DNA of 64,000 nucleotides from Acidilobus saccharovorans 345-15 (lineage in GTDB: Archaea; Thermoproteota; Thermoprotei_A; Sulfolobales; Acidilobaceae), in NCBI RefSeq assembly GCF_000144915.1, contig NC_014374.1:1302001-1366000 (forward strand). Reading direction: 5' to 3'. Numbering within the stretch: position 1 is the first letter of the stretch; each line of letters begins with the position of its first letter. Of this stretch, positions 15,755 to 23,981 are shown one piece after another. The notes under the pieces were generated by a model. The model ran no database searches, was not told the DNA's origin, and saw only the letters and a program-made list of their open reading frames with translations. Position numbers and translations under genes: made by a program.

Positions 15755-17164
15755 GTGCAGCGGTTGGAGGACAAGGTAGGCGAGGCTGTCAGGCTGCTAA
15801 GGGATGAACTCGGCGACGACAAAGTTATAACTGACCCCAACGTGGTGATGCTGTACTCAAGGGAGCCTGACGGGCTGGCCCACCAGGCCAACGCAGTCGT
15901 CTTCCCCTCCACGCCTGACGAGGTCAGCAGGGTAGTGGCGACCAGCTACTCCTATGAGGTCCCGATATACCCGCAGGGAAGCTCTAGCAGCCTCTCGGGA
16001 AACGCAGTACCCTTGAAGGGAGGGCTCGTGCTGAGCCTTGAGAGGATGTCGTCAATACTTGACGTCAGCCTGGCGGACTCCGTCGCTGACGTTGAGCCTG
16101 GGGTCAGGATAGATGACCTGAACGTCGAGCTCTCAAAGGTTGGCTACATGTTTCCAGTAGACCCGGCCAGCCAGGCGGTTGCAACCGTGGGAGGGGCTAT
16201 AAACAACGGGGCCGGCGGCATGAGGGGGGCAAAGTACGGCACCATGAGGGACTGGGTCAACGGCCTTGAGGTGGTTCTGGCCGACGAGTCCGGCACGAGG
16301 CTCTGGCTCGGGTGCCGCACAGTTAAGTGCAGGGAGGGCTACGACCTGGTAAGGCTCATAGTTGGCAGTGAGGGCACGCTGGCCGTCGTGACTAGGGCTG
16401 CCCTCAGGATAGCGCCGCTGCCCGAGAAGGTGGTGACGGCGCTTGCCTTCTTTGACGACATAGGCTCGCTGATGAAGGCTTACATGGCTATTAAGACCAG
16501 CAGGGTGCAGCCCTACATAGCCGAGTTCATGGACGCGCCTACTGTTAGGCTGGCCTCGCAGGCCGTGAGCCTCCCCTTCGAGGCCAGCAGCAACATGTTC
16601 CTGGTGAGCCTTGAGAGCACGCCGGAGAGCTCGGAGAGGCACCTCAGGTGGCTTGAGGGCGTCATGAGGTCCTCGGGGGCCAGGAACGTCTACACGGCTG
16701 ATAACGATAAGGACGCCGAGCCCCTCTACCAGCTCAGGAGGTCCCTCTTCCCAGCCCAGGTCAACATGTTCAGGAGGCCTGGGAGGCCCTTCCAGCTCCT
16801 CATAGAGGACATAGTCGTGCCCCCGTCAAGGGTGCCGGAGGCCATAAGGGAGCTCAGGGCCCTTGACGACAAGTACGGCCTGACCTCGTCCCTGGGGGGC
16901 CACATTGGTGACGGCAACCTGCACCCAGCCATAGGCTTTGACCCCACGGACCCTGAGTCTACTAAGGTCGCCCTGCAGTGGTTTGACGACGTTGTTGACA
17001 TAGCGCTGAGGCTGGGAGGTGCTGTGAGCGCTGAGCACGGCATTGGCGTGATAAAGAGGGAGGCGCTCAGGAGGGCGGTGGGCGACAGGCAGCTCGAGCT
17101 GATGAGGTCCATCAAGGCAGCCTTTGACCCGAGGGGCATACTAAACCCTGGGAAGCTTTTCTGA
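15755..17164 (+). CDS. FAD-linked oxidase, GlcD/D-lactate dehydrogenase type
   Basis: About 469 residues from GTG 15755; longer in-frame starts exist back to 15659 but overlap deoC and have poor codon use. The VAO-type FAD domain shows YPQGSSSSLSGNAVP and ATVGGAINNGAGGMRGAKYG; the C-terminal half has GGHIGDGNLHPAIGFD and SAEHGIGVIKR, motifs of 2-hydroxy-acid dehydrogenases (glycolate or D-lactate). It would oxidise a D-2-hydroxyacid with FAD and pass electrons to the respiratory chain. No GlcE or iron-sulfur GlcF partner is nearby, so it may act alone. Confidence 0.88.
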   Translation: MQRLEDKVGEAVRLLRDELGDDKVITDPNVVMLYSREPDGLAHQANAVVFPSTPDEVSRVVATSYSYEVPIYPQGSSSSLSGNAVPLKGGLVLSLERMSSILDVSLADSVADVEPGVRIDDLNVELSKVGYMFPVDPASQAVATVGGAINNGAGGMRGAKYGTMRDWVNGLEVVLADESGTRLWLGCRTVKCREGYDLVRLIVGSEGTLAVVTRAALRIAPLPEKVVTALAFFDDIGSLMKAYMAIKTSRVQPYIAEFMDAPTVRLASQAVSLPFEASSNMFLVSLESTPESSERHLRWLEGVMRSSGARNVYTADNDKDAEPLYQLRRSLFPAQVNMFRRPGRPFQLLIEDIVVPPSRVPEAIRELRALDDKYGLTSSLGGHIGDGNLHPAIGFDPTDPESTKVALQWFDDVVDIALRLGGAVSAEHGIGVIKREALRRAVGDRQLELMRSIKAAFDPRGILNPGKLF

Positions 17165-17176
17165 GCAAAAAGGAAG

Positions 17177-17299
17177 TTACCTCGTGAACCTGTAGAGCCC
17201 GCTCTGCACCAGGAAGCTCATCTGCAGGGAGTCCTGCTGCCCGTGCGGCGACCTCACTATCCTGGCGGAGCTCCTGTTCTCGTGCCTTATGGTCGACAT
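17177..17299 (-). CDS. 40-residue small basic protein
   Basis: An open frame of 40 codons from ATG 17299 to TAA 17177. Evidence that it is real: codon choices (AGG, ATA, GAG, CTG, TCC) match the genome; a GGGAGAG Shine-Dalgarno lies a few bases before the ATG; and a TATA-like TTTAAAAG lies at about 17334-17341, 35-40 bp upstream. The product is rich in Arg, Ser and Gln and starts MSTIRHENRSSARIVRS. It has no cysteines and no transmembrane segment, and I recognise no family. It is convergent with the GlcD-type gene and lies downstream of no other reverse-strand gene. Confidence 0.55.
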   Translation of the reverse strand: MSTIRHENRSSARIVRSPHGQQDSLQMSFLVQSGLYRFTR

Positions 17300-17410
17300 T
17301 TATCTCTCCCAGCCCAGGTGTACTGTTTCAGCACTTTTAAACAGTTATTCGTATTAATGAATCAGTAAAAATAGACATTGATTGATAATAAAATGTGTAC
17401 AGCGAGCTGT

Positions 17411-19177
17411 TCACGTAGTTATAGCCTTGGCCAGGCCTGGCGGCGAGTCTATGGGCAGCCCCCTCTCAAAGCCCACCCTGTATGCAAGGAGCTGAAGCGG
17501 CGCTACAGCAGCTATTGGGTAAAGCTCAGGCCTCGGCGCGCGGGGCGCCTGCAGGGCGGCCTGCGTTGAGTCGGAGACCTCTATCACCTTGGCCTCCCTG
17601 GCCCTCAGCTCTGACATGACCCTAGAGTAGAGCTCCTCCGCGGCCTCCTCCCTGGGCTTTATGACTATTATTGGGTAGTTGCCCCTTGCCAATACCATGG
17701 GGCCGTGCCTGAGCTCGCCGAGCTGAACCCCCTCCGCGTGGAGCATTGCGGCCTCCTTGAGCTTGAGGGCCCCCTCCAGGGCCACGGGGTAAGTTATGCC
17801 GCTGCTCACCACGTAGGCGTCCCTGGAGTCCCTCAGCTCCCCCGCTATCTTTGACGCGGCCGCATCTATGGCTGGCATGTCCTCGGCTAGGGACCTGGAG
17901 AAGGACCTTATGTCGTTGTAGAGCTCGTTTAGCTCCGCCTGTGAGAGCCTGCCCGCAGTGAGGCCCACGTGGGCCGCCAGCAGCATGAGGGCCACGAGGG
18001 TTGACGTGAACGTCTTAGTGGCCGGCACCGCGAGCTCAGGCCCAGCGCCTATTGGGAGGTAGACGTTGGACTCCAGGGCGAGCCTTGAGCCCAGGACGTT
18101 GGTCACCCCGACTATCACCGCCCCCCTCTGCTTGGCCATCTTGACGCTCCTTATGACGTCGCTGGTCTCGCCGCTCTGGCTGACGGCCAGCACAACGGTG
18201 CCCGTGCCCACGCTGTCGAGCGCGTAATAGGGGAACTCGGCGGCGCTGACGACATCTATGCTCATGCCCCCAAGAGACGAGAAGTAGTAGGCCGAGACCA
18301 TGCCCGCGTGGAGGCTGGTGCCGTTGCCTATTATAAAGGCCCTCCTGGCGCCGTAGAGTATCATGCCAGAGAGCCTCAGGTACTTGTCCATCAGCGAGTG
18401 GGTCGTCCTCTCCAGGGCCTCAGGTATCTCATAGATCTCCTTAAGCATGTAGTGCGGGTAGCCGGCCTTGTCAAGGGAGCCTGGCTCATACTTGACCCTC
18501 TTGGAGGTGAGCTGCTGCACAGGGCTACCGTCGGCGCTGAAGACAGAGAGCTCGCCTGAAGCTGATATGTAGCCGTAGGAGCCCTCGGGCACTATCACCG
18601 CCTCATCGGCGAAGCCGTAGAGGCTGGGCAGGTCGCTGGCCAGGTACAGGCAGTCCTGACCCCTGCCTATAACCAGGGGCTGGCCGTCCTGCACGAACCA
18701 GACCCTCTCGTCGCCTGACCTCACGTAGGCCGCCGAGAACGTGCCGCGGAGCGCGCTCAGAAGGTCCCCGGGCCCCTTGCCCTCCTCAAGGAGGTGCGGT
18801 ATGACCTCAGTGTCCGTGGTTGTCACAAGCCTGTGCCCCCTCGAGGCCAACGACGAGCGGAGCTGCTCGTAGTTGTCTATGACTCCATCCATTACAACGG
18901 CCACCCTGCCGGTGCAGTCAAGTATTGGGTGGGCGTTCTCGACGGTTGGCCACCCCCTGGTGGCGTACCTTGTGTGGCCCAGGGCCACCCGCGAGGTGAA
19001 CGAGAACAGCCCAGGGTTCCTGTCGGCGGGGCCCATGGCCTTCTTGACCTCAATTTTATCGTCAAGGAACGCCACGCCGACGCTGTCATAGCCCCTGTAG
19101 GTCAGCCTCCTAAGCCCCTCAAGTATTGCTGAGCCATCCCTAGGCGACCTGCAGGCGAACGCGAATATTCCTCCCAA
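17411..19177 (-). CDS. glmS: Glutamine-fructose-6-phosphate aminotransferase-like, degenerate glutaminase site
   Basis: The 588-residue protein has the GlmS layout: an N-terminal class II amidotransferase domain (1-220) and two SIS isomerase domains (about 270-588) with IGNGTSLHAG, SQSGETSD, AEGVQLGELRHGP and the C-terminal LAKAITT loop lysine. It would make glucosamine-6-phosphate from fructose-6-phosphate. Unusually, the nucleophile Cys that normally follows Met is Gly here (MGGIFAF, not MCGI), and the oxyanion-hole HNG is MDG (Asp97). Arg70 of HTRYATRG is kept. Glutamine hydrolysis therefore looks lost; free ammonia is the likely nitrogen source. Start TTG 19177; TATA CTTTATAG about 33 bp upstream. 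Divergent from nagA. Confidence 0.9.
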   Translation of the reverse strand: MGGIFAFACRSPRDGSAILEGLRRLTYRGYDSVGVAFLDDKIEVKKAMGPADRNPGLFSFTSRVALGHTRYATRGWPTVENAHPILDCTGRVAVVMDGVIDNYEQLRSSLASRGHRLVTTTDTEVIPHLLEEGKGPGDLLSALRGTFSAAYVRSGDERVWFVQDGQPLVIGRGQDCLYLASDLPSLYGFADEAVIVPEGSYGYISASGELSVFSADGSPVQQLTSKRVKYEPGSLDKAGYPHYMLKEIYEIPEALERTTHSLMDKYLRLSGMILYGARRAFIIGNGTSLHAGMVSAYYFSSLGGMSIDVVSAAEFPYYALDSVGTGTVVLAVSQSGETSDVIRSVKMAKQRGAVIVGVTNVLGSRLALESNVYLPIGAGPELAVPATKTFTSTLVALMLLAAHVGLTAGRLSQAELNELYNDIRSFSRSLAEDMPAIDAAASKIAGELRDSRDAYVVSSGITYPVALEGALKLKEAAMLHAEGVQLGELRHGPMVLARGNYPIIVIKPREEAAEELYSRVMSELRAREAKVIEVSDSTQAALQAPRAPRPELYPIAAVAPLQLLAYRVGFERGLPIDSPPGLAKAITT

Positions 19178-19199
19178 GCTTCCACCAAGTAATCTGGGC

Positions 19200-19227
19200 C
19201 GTGGGAGCTATAAAGGGGGCTAGATCC
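19200..19227. promoter_or_regulatory. Shared glmS/nagA promoter region
   Basis: The short divergent region contains one strong TATA-like element, AGCTATAAAGG (19206-19216), that reads as CCTTTATAGCT on the other strand. It is about 33 bp from the TTG of glmS, the right distance for a nearly leaderless glmS transcript. For nagA it would place transcription start near 19235, at or after the annotated ATG. Both genes concern glucosamine-6-phosphate, so shared control makes sense. Confidence 0.45.
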
Positions 19228-20391
19228 ATGGGCAGCTTGACCCTGAGGCACGCCGTGATATTAACCCCGCGCGAGGTCATACCGGATGGCTTCGTGAGGA
19301 TAGTTGACGGAGCGGTGGCGGGCGTAGGCCCCGAGCCCGCGGAGCAGGGGCCTGATGACGTCAACGTGAGGGGCCACCTGGTGGCCCCAGGCCTTGTTGA
19401 TGTGCACATACACGGCGCGGGCGGCTACGACGTTATGAGCCTGAAGTCAAGGGACCTGGAGGGGATGGCCAAGTTCCTCGCCTGCAGGGGCGTGACTTCC
19501 TTTGTGCCGACAACCGTTAGCCTTCCGCCCGAGGACATAAAGAGGGCGTGCACGGCTCTAATCAGCTTCATGGACTCCAGGCCGAGGGGCGCGGCCAGGG
19601 CCCTGGGGCTTCACCTGGAGGGGCCCTACATAAGCCCTGCAAGGCGCGGCGCTCACCTCGCTGAGAACCTCAGAGCCCCGGACCTCGGGGAGCTTAGGGA
19701 GCTGCTCGCCTCGTGCAGGGGCGTTATAAGGGAGGTCACCATAGCGCCTGAGCTGCCAGGGGCCATCGACGCTATAAGGCTGTTGTCTTCCAGCGGGGTC
19801 ACAGTCCAGCTGGGCCACACCGACGCGACGTTCTCCCAGGCCATGGAGGCCCTCAGGGCCGGGGCCACCAAGTTCACGCACCTCTTCGACGCCATGAGGC
19901 CCTTCCACCACAGGGAGCCGGGGACTGTGGGCGCCGCGCTGCTCAGCAACGCCTACGTTGAGCTGATAGGGGACCTGGTCCACGTCTCACCTGAGGCGAT
20001 TCTCCTTGCATACAGGGTTATCGGGCCTCGCAGGCTAGTCCTAGTCTCAGACGCCACGCCAGCGGCCGGACTGCCCGAGGGGGAGTACTCGTTCTGGGGC
20101 CTCAGCGTGGTCTCAAGGGGCGGGGCCGCTTGGATCAGGGGCTCTAACACGTTAGCTGGGAGCGCCTCTACTCTGGAGACTGACATGGCCAACCTCTACA
20201 GGGTTGGGATTGACATCTCAGACGCCGTGGGGGCGGCCACCCAGAACCCAGCTATGTCAATAGGGGCTCACTTAAAGGAAGGGGTTGGGGAGCTGAGGGC
20301 TGGCATGAGAGGCGACTTAGTAATCCTCAACAAGGAGCTGAGGGTAGTGGCCTCGGTAGTTGACGGCGAGACCGTCTGCGGGAGCCTTTAA
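19228..20391 (+). CDS. nagA: N-acetylglucosamine-6-phosphate deacetylase
   Basis: About 387 residues from ATG 19228 (an in-frame GTG at 19201 sits upstream of the TATA element). Amidohydrolase-fold enzyme: DVHIHGAGG near the first metal-binding strand, GLHLEGPYISPARRGAH with the metal-ligand Glu, LGHTDA and THLFDAM with substrate/metal histidines, and the catalytic Asp in VSDATPAAGLPEG. It removes acetate from GlcNAc-6-phosphate to give GlcN-6-phosphate. Divergently paired with the GlmS-like gene, whose product interconverts GlcN-6-phosphate and fructose-6-phosphate, suggesting an amino-sugar module. Confidence 0.92.
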   Translation: MGSLTLRHAVILTPREVIPDGFVRIVDGAVAGVGPEPAEQGPDDVNVRGHLVAPGLVDVHIHGAGGYDVMSLKSRDLEGMAKFLACRGVTSFVPTTVSLPPEDIKRACTALISFMDSRPRGAARALGLHLEGPYISPARRGAHLAENLRAPDLGELRELLASCRGVIREVTIAPELPGAIDAIRLLSSSGVTVQLGHTDATFSQAMEALRAGATKFTHLFDAMRPFHHREPGTVGAALLSNAYVELIGDLVHVSPEAILLAYRVIGPRRLVLVSDATPAAGLPEGEYSFWGLSVVSRGGAAWIRGSNTLAGSASTLETDMANLYRVGIDISDAVGAATQNPAMSIGAHLKEGVGELRAGMRGDLVILNKELRVVASVVDGETVCGSL

Positions 20392-20432
20392 GGACTCAGG
20401 GTTATATAGTGAAGCCTTTCCCACCAACAGGG

Positions 20433-21074
20433 GTGCTAGAGCTGCAGGCGCTCCAGCTCATAGGTCTGACCGTGGCCCTGTCTGCAAGTGGAGCGCTTTC
20501 ACCTGGGCCCCTTTCGGCCGCGGCGGTGGTTAACGGCGCCAGGCAATCCTGGAGGGCGGGGGTTAAGATGGCCGCGGGCCACATGACCTTTGAGCTGCCC
20601 TTCGTGGTTGCGATAGGCCTGGCCGCCTACGAGCTCAGGTGGGCCCTCAGCCTTAGCATAGTTAGGTACGCCCTTGGAGGGGTGCTCGGGGCCTTCATAG
20701 TTTACTTCTCCGCGGCCACCGCCATTGATGGCTTGAGGATGCTCAGGGGCGGGGACCCCGAGGTGAAGGCATCGCTTGCCTCAACGCCGTACGTTACGGG
20801 CCTCGCCCTCACGGCCCTTAACCCCTTCTTCCTCCTGTGGTGGCTCACGGTAGGGCTTGTGCTCGTGGAGGCGGCGTCCACGATGGGCCTCGTGGTGGGG
20901 TACTCAATAATGTACCCGAGCCACGTTTGGATGGACTACGCCTGGCTCACCCTCCTCTCGGGCCTCGGCTACCAGGGCAGGAGGCTCCCGGGCAGGAAGT
21001 ACGGCCTCCTCCTTCTGGCGCTCTCAACAGTCATGCTGGCGGCTGGAGCTTACGCGCTGATGGCCCTTGCCTAG
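20433..21074 (+). CDS. LysE/RhtB-family exporter-like membrane protein
   Basis: About 213 residues with six hydrophobic helices. SGALSPGPLSAAAVVNG near the N-terminus is the SPGP motif of the LysE/RhtB family, and LTALNPFFLLWWLTVG matches its conserved second half-motif (LNP). Family members export amino acids or small metabolites. A TATA box (TTATATAG, 20402-20409) lies so close to GTG 20409 that the in-frame GTG 20433, about 28 bp downstream, is the likelier leaderless start. The stop interlocks with the convergent methyltransferase stop through CTAG at 21071-21074. Confidence 0.8.
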   Translation: MLELQALQLIGLTVALSASGALSPGPLSAAAVVNGARQSWRAGVKMAAGHMTFELPFVVAIGLAAYELRWALSLSIVRYALGGVLGAFIVYFSAATAIDGLRMLRGGDPEVKASLASTPYVTGLALTALNPFFLLWWLTVGLVLVEAASTMGLVVGYSIMYPSHVWMDYAWLTLLSGLGYQGRRLPGRKYGLLLLALSTVMLAAGAYALMALA

Positions 21075-21649
21075 GGCCTCCTCGCTATCAGGACGCCCTC
21101 AAGCGTGGGCACCACAGCGTACCTCCAGCCCGCGCCGCTGAGCTGCTGGAAGGTCTCAGCCGGGGGCGGGGGCCTTATGGCGTTGTGGAACAGGACTAGG
21201 CCTCCCCTCTTGAGCTTCCTGAGCATGAGCTCGGCGACCCTGGGGTAGAGGCTCACGTGAACATCAACGAAGGCCGCGTCTATGCTCTCATCATCAACTC
21301 CCTCAAGCACGTTGACGGCGTTGCCCTCGATAAACGTCACCTTAACCTTCTCGAGCTTGACGTCCCTGAAGAACTCCTGGGCAGCCTTGACCCTGTCGCC
21401 CCTGAGCTCAACGGCGACGACGTCGCACTCGCCCGAGCAGGAGTCCTCAAGGGCCTTAGATATCCAGAGCGTTGAGTACCCCATGGCCGAGCCCAGGTCA
21501 AGAACCTTGGCTCCGGAGGCCCCGCTCAGGTGGGTGAAGAGGGCGGAGTAGATTACGAGGCCATCCTCAAAGTCTATTCTGCTGACGCCAGCTGAGTCCG
21601 AGTCCAGCCTGAGCTTCAGCTCCAGGTCCCTGAAGTCGCTCTCCCTCAA
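21071..21649 (-). CDS. Class I SAM-dependent O-methyltransferase family protein
   Basis: A 192-residue Rossmann methyltransferase. Motif I is VLDLGSAMGYS, the acidic loop at the end of strand 2 is VVAVELRGD, and the later FVDVHVSLYP and GGLVLFHNAIRPP segments match the catechol/caffeoyl-CoA O-methyltransferase family (metal-binding DxH and N). The acceptor is unknown. The start is TTG 21649, with a TATA-like CTTAAATTA on its strand at about 21681-21689. Soluble. Confidence 0.82.
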   Translation of the reverse strand: MRESDFRDLELKLRLDSDSAGVSRIDFEDGLVIYSALFTHLSGASGAKVLDLGSAMGYSTLWISKALEDSCSGECDVVAVELRGDRVKAAQEFFRDVKLEKVKVTFIEGNAVNVLEGVDDESIDAAFVDVHVSLYPRVAELMLRKLKRGGLVLFHNAIRPPPPAETFQQLSGAGWRYAVVPTLEGVLIARRP

Positions 21650-21697
21650 GCAGTTACCCCAGGGTTCAGTGGGGCATTACTAATTTAAGGTAACTCT

Positions 21698-21798
21698 ATT
21701 TTGAAACAAAATATTTTCTAATTTAAAACGTAATGGAGAGGCTTAGGATTTGTATACGAATTGCACATAATTTTGGAAAAGTGATTTTAATTTTAATC
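21698..21798. promoter_or_regulatory. AT-rich divergent promoter region with inverted repeat
   Basis: The 175 bp between the methyltransferase gene (reverse) and the SnoaL-repeat gene (forward) are strongly AT-rich. They contain ATTTTG-AAA-CAAAAT, a perfect 6-bp inverted repeat (21698-21712), two copies of CTAATTTAA about 37 bp apart (21680 and 21718), and a TATA-like GATTTTAATTTTA at about 21783-21795, some 30-40 bp before the GTG of the surface-protein gene. The AT content exceeds that of other gaps in the window. Confidence 0.45.
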
Positions 21799-21824
21799 TA
21801 GCCTAAACCTCCTGAGGCGAGACC

Positions 21825-23876
21825 GTGGACGTAAAGCTAGCGGGCCTCTCGGCGCTGGTTATAGTGCTAGTGATAGTCGCCGGCGCCCTGGGGGTCATGT
21901 ACTCATCGCTTGCCTCAAAGTACTCCAGCCTAAAGTCAAGCTATTCCTCGCTCAAGGGCAGCTACTCCAGCCTAAACACAAGCTACACAAGCCTCAGCGC
22001 CAGCTACTCATCGCTTAAGGGCGAGTACTCCTCGCTGCAGAACATGTACTCAGCCCTTGAGAGCATGTACAAGAACCAGCAGGCTGACGTGGTCCTGGCC
22101 GCAGCCATGAGCCACTGGAACGACATCGCAATAGAGAGCCCCAGCCTGGTGGCCCCGCAGTACCTGTCTAACGCCACGCTGCACTGGATAGGAGGCCCCC
22201 TGAGCGGCGTGTATACTGGCATCTCAGCTATTAACGCGACGTGGAACAAGTTCTTCAACATGTATGAGACCGTCTACTGGTACACCATAGTGCCTCCGAC
22301 GGTCACCCCTGTGTCGCCTGGCGTCTACAACGTCACGGGCTACGTTCAGTTCCTCGTGGCGCCCACGGCGGCACCAATAAACGTGCTGGTGCTCAACGTG
22401 ACAGAGGTCCTGACTTACGTTAACACTTCGAGCGGCTACCTCATAGAGAACGAGGTCTGGAAGGTCAAGCCCATACCTCTGACCGACGTAATTGCTGGAT
22501 ACCCAGGCCAGGAGCAGCTGGCCGAGAGCGCGGTCCTTGCAGACGCTATGAGCCACTGGAACGACATAGCCATAGAGAGCCCCAGCCTTGTTATCATGCA
22601 GTACGCCCCAGATGCGACACTTGACTGGGTCGGCGGACCGCTGAGCGGAGTCTACACGGGAATCCCCGCGATCAATGCAACTTGGAACAAGTTCTTCAAC
22701 ATGTATGAGACCGTCTACTGGTACACCATAGTGCCTCCGACGGTCACCATGATAAGCCCAGTGGAGTACAACGTGACTGGCTACGCCCAGTTCTTCGTGG
22801 CCCCAACCGCCGCGCCTCTTGACATATTCGTGCTTAACGTGACAGAGGTTCTCACCTACACCTACAACTCCAGCGCGGCCTCATTCCAGATAACGCATGA
22901 GGTCTGGAAGGTCAAGCCCATACCGCTTACTGACGTAATAGCTGGCTACCCAGGCCAGGAGCAGCTCATAGAGGGCACCGTTCTGGCCGCAGCCATGAGC
23001 CACTGGAATGAGATAGCCATAGAGAGCGCTCCGCTCGTGATAGCTGAGTACGCTCCCAACGCGACGCTCGACTGGGTGGGAGGCCCCCTGAGCGGCGTGT
23101 ATACTGGCATCTCAGCTATTAACGCGACGTGGAACAAGTTCTTCAACATGTATGAGACCGTCTACTGGTACACAATAATACCGCCCACCGTAACTATGAT
23201 AAGCCCGACGGAGTACAATGTGACCGGGTACGCCCAGTTCTTCGTAGCGCCTACGGCAGTTCCGATACACCCGCTGGTGCTCAACGTGACGGAGATACTG
23301 ACCTACGTCTACAACGAGTCAGCCGCCCAGTTCCAGATAACGCATGAGGTCTGGAAGGTCAAGCCACTGTCGCTCAGCGACGTGATAGCGGGCTACCCGC
23401 CGCAGACATACATAGAGGAGCAGATGGCGCTCGCCCAGGCCTACGCGCACTGGAACGACATAGCAATAGAGAACGCCTCCCTAATAATAACTGAGTACGC
23501 TCCAAACGCCACGCTGCACTGGATAGGAGGCCCCCTGAGCGGCAACTACACCGGTATATCAACGATTAACGCCACCTGGACAAAGTTCGACAACATGTAC
23601 GAGTACGTCGTCTGGTACGCCCTGGTGCCGCCGACGGTGCAGGTCAAGGGTGACATGGCCATGGTAAAGGCCCCGCTGCAGTTCGTGGTGTTCCCGTACC
23701 CAACGGCGTCCAACCCGCACCCGGTTGAGCTGGTGCTCAACGTGACGGAGATACTCTACTACAACTACAACGCGACCGCCATGCAGTGGCAGATAGTCAA
23801 CGAGTACTGGATAGTGCACCCGCTGTCAATATCAGACGTGGCCCCAGGCTACTCGCCTGGCCAGTACCAGGGCTGA
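21825..23876 (+). CDS. Stalked surface protein with four SnoaL/NTF2-like repeats
   Basis: A 683-residue extracytoplasmic protein. Residues 1-27 form a membrane anchor or signal helix; residues about 27-85 are a heptad-like coiled-coil stalk made of repeated SYSSLK units; the rest is four tandem domains of 147-149 residues, each opening with (S/A)HWN(D/E)IAIE and containing GGPLSG(V/N)YTGI and INATW. The fold pattern is that of SnoaL/NTF2-like domains, which bind small hydrophobic ligands. Many NxS/T sites suggest N-glycosylation outside the cell. There is no C-terminal anchor, so it probably hangs outward from its N-terminal helix. Start GTG 21825. The family's function is unknown; ligand binding is inference. 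Confidence 0.75.
   Translation: MDVKLAGLSALVIVLVIVAGALGVMYSSLASKYSSLKSSYSSLKGSYSSLNTSYTSLSASYSSLKGEYSSLQNMYSALESMYKNQQADVVLAAAMSHWNDIAIESPSLVAPQYLSNATLHWIGGPLSGVYTGISAINATWNKFFNMYETVYWYTIVPPTVTPVSPGVYNVTGYVQFLVAPTAAPINVLVLNVTEVLTYVNTSSGYLIENEVWKVKPIPLTDVIAGYPGQEQLAESAVLADAMSHWNDIAIESPSLVIMQYAPDATLDWVGGPLSGVYTGIPAINATWNKFFNMYETVYWYTIVPPTVTMISPVEYNVTGYAQFFVAPTAAPLDIFVLNVTEVLTYTYNSSAASFQITHEVWKVKPIPLTDVIAGYPGQEQLIEGTVLAAAMSHWNEIAIESAPLVIAEYAPNATLDWVGGPLSGVYTGISAINATWNKFFNMYETVYWYTIIPPTVTMISPTEYNVTGYAQFFVAPTAVPIHPLVLNVTEILTYVYNESAAQFQITHEVWKVKPLSLSDVIAGYPPQTYIEEQMALAQAYAHWNDIAIENASLIITEYAPNATLHWIGGPLSGNYTGISTINATWTKFDNMYEYVVWYALVPPTVQVKGDMAMVKAPLQFVVFPYPTASNPHPVELVLNVTEILYYNYNATAMQWQIVNEYWIVHPLSISDVAPGYSPGQYQG
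22110..23873 (+). repeat. Four tandem coding repeats of about 445 bp
   Basis: Unit starts, aligned on the (S/A)HW codons, are at 22110, 22551, 22998 and 23445, giving periods of 441, 447 and 447 bp. All are multiples of three, so copy number can change without breaking the frame. Units 1-3 are much closer to one another than to unit 4, which has KFDNMYEYV in place of KFFNMYETV. Confidence 0.9.
22191..22285 (+). repeat. 95-bp block identical between repeat units 1 and 3
   Basis: Bases 22191-22285 are identical to 23079-23173, including third codon positions, although the flanking sequence differs. A separate 66-bp stretch (22242-22307) in unit 1 is identical to 22683-22748 in unit 2. Such mosaic identity points to recent gene conversion or unequal exchange among the units. 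Confidence 0.9.
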
Positions 23877-23913
23877 GGGGCCCGACTTGGATGACCCAAA
23901 CGTAAATACAGGG

Positions 23914-23922
23914 TCTTTTTTG
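23914..23922 (+). terminator. T-run terminator after the surface-protein gene
   Basis: A TCTTTTTTG run lies about 40 bp after the stop of the SnoaL-repeat gene. T-rich runs on the coding strand are the usual archaeal termination signal. The next gene starts at 23982 on the same strand and would need its own promoter. Confidence 0.5.
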
Positions 23923-23981
23923 TTCTTGCTCAATTCGCTTATTTACTCAGGCCTACATATGACCTCCTGGGAAACCTATGA

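Noticed and set aside
14954-17164. GlcD-type gene starting at 15659
   Set aside because: This would overlap the divergent deoC start. The first 32 residues are not family-like, and the region is needed for promoters.
22110-23873. Could the periodic repeats be a CRISPR array?
   Set aside because: The period is about 445 bp, in frame and protein-coding; there are no short repeats with unique spacers. No CRISPR array or cas gene is seen anywhere in the window.
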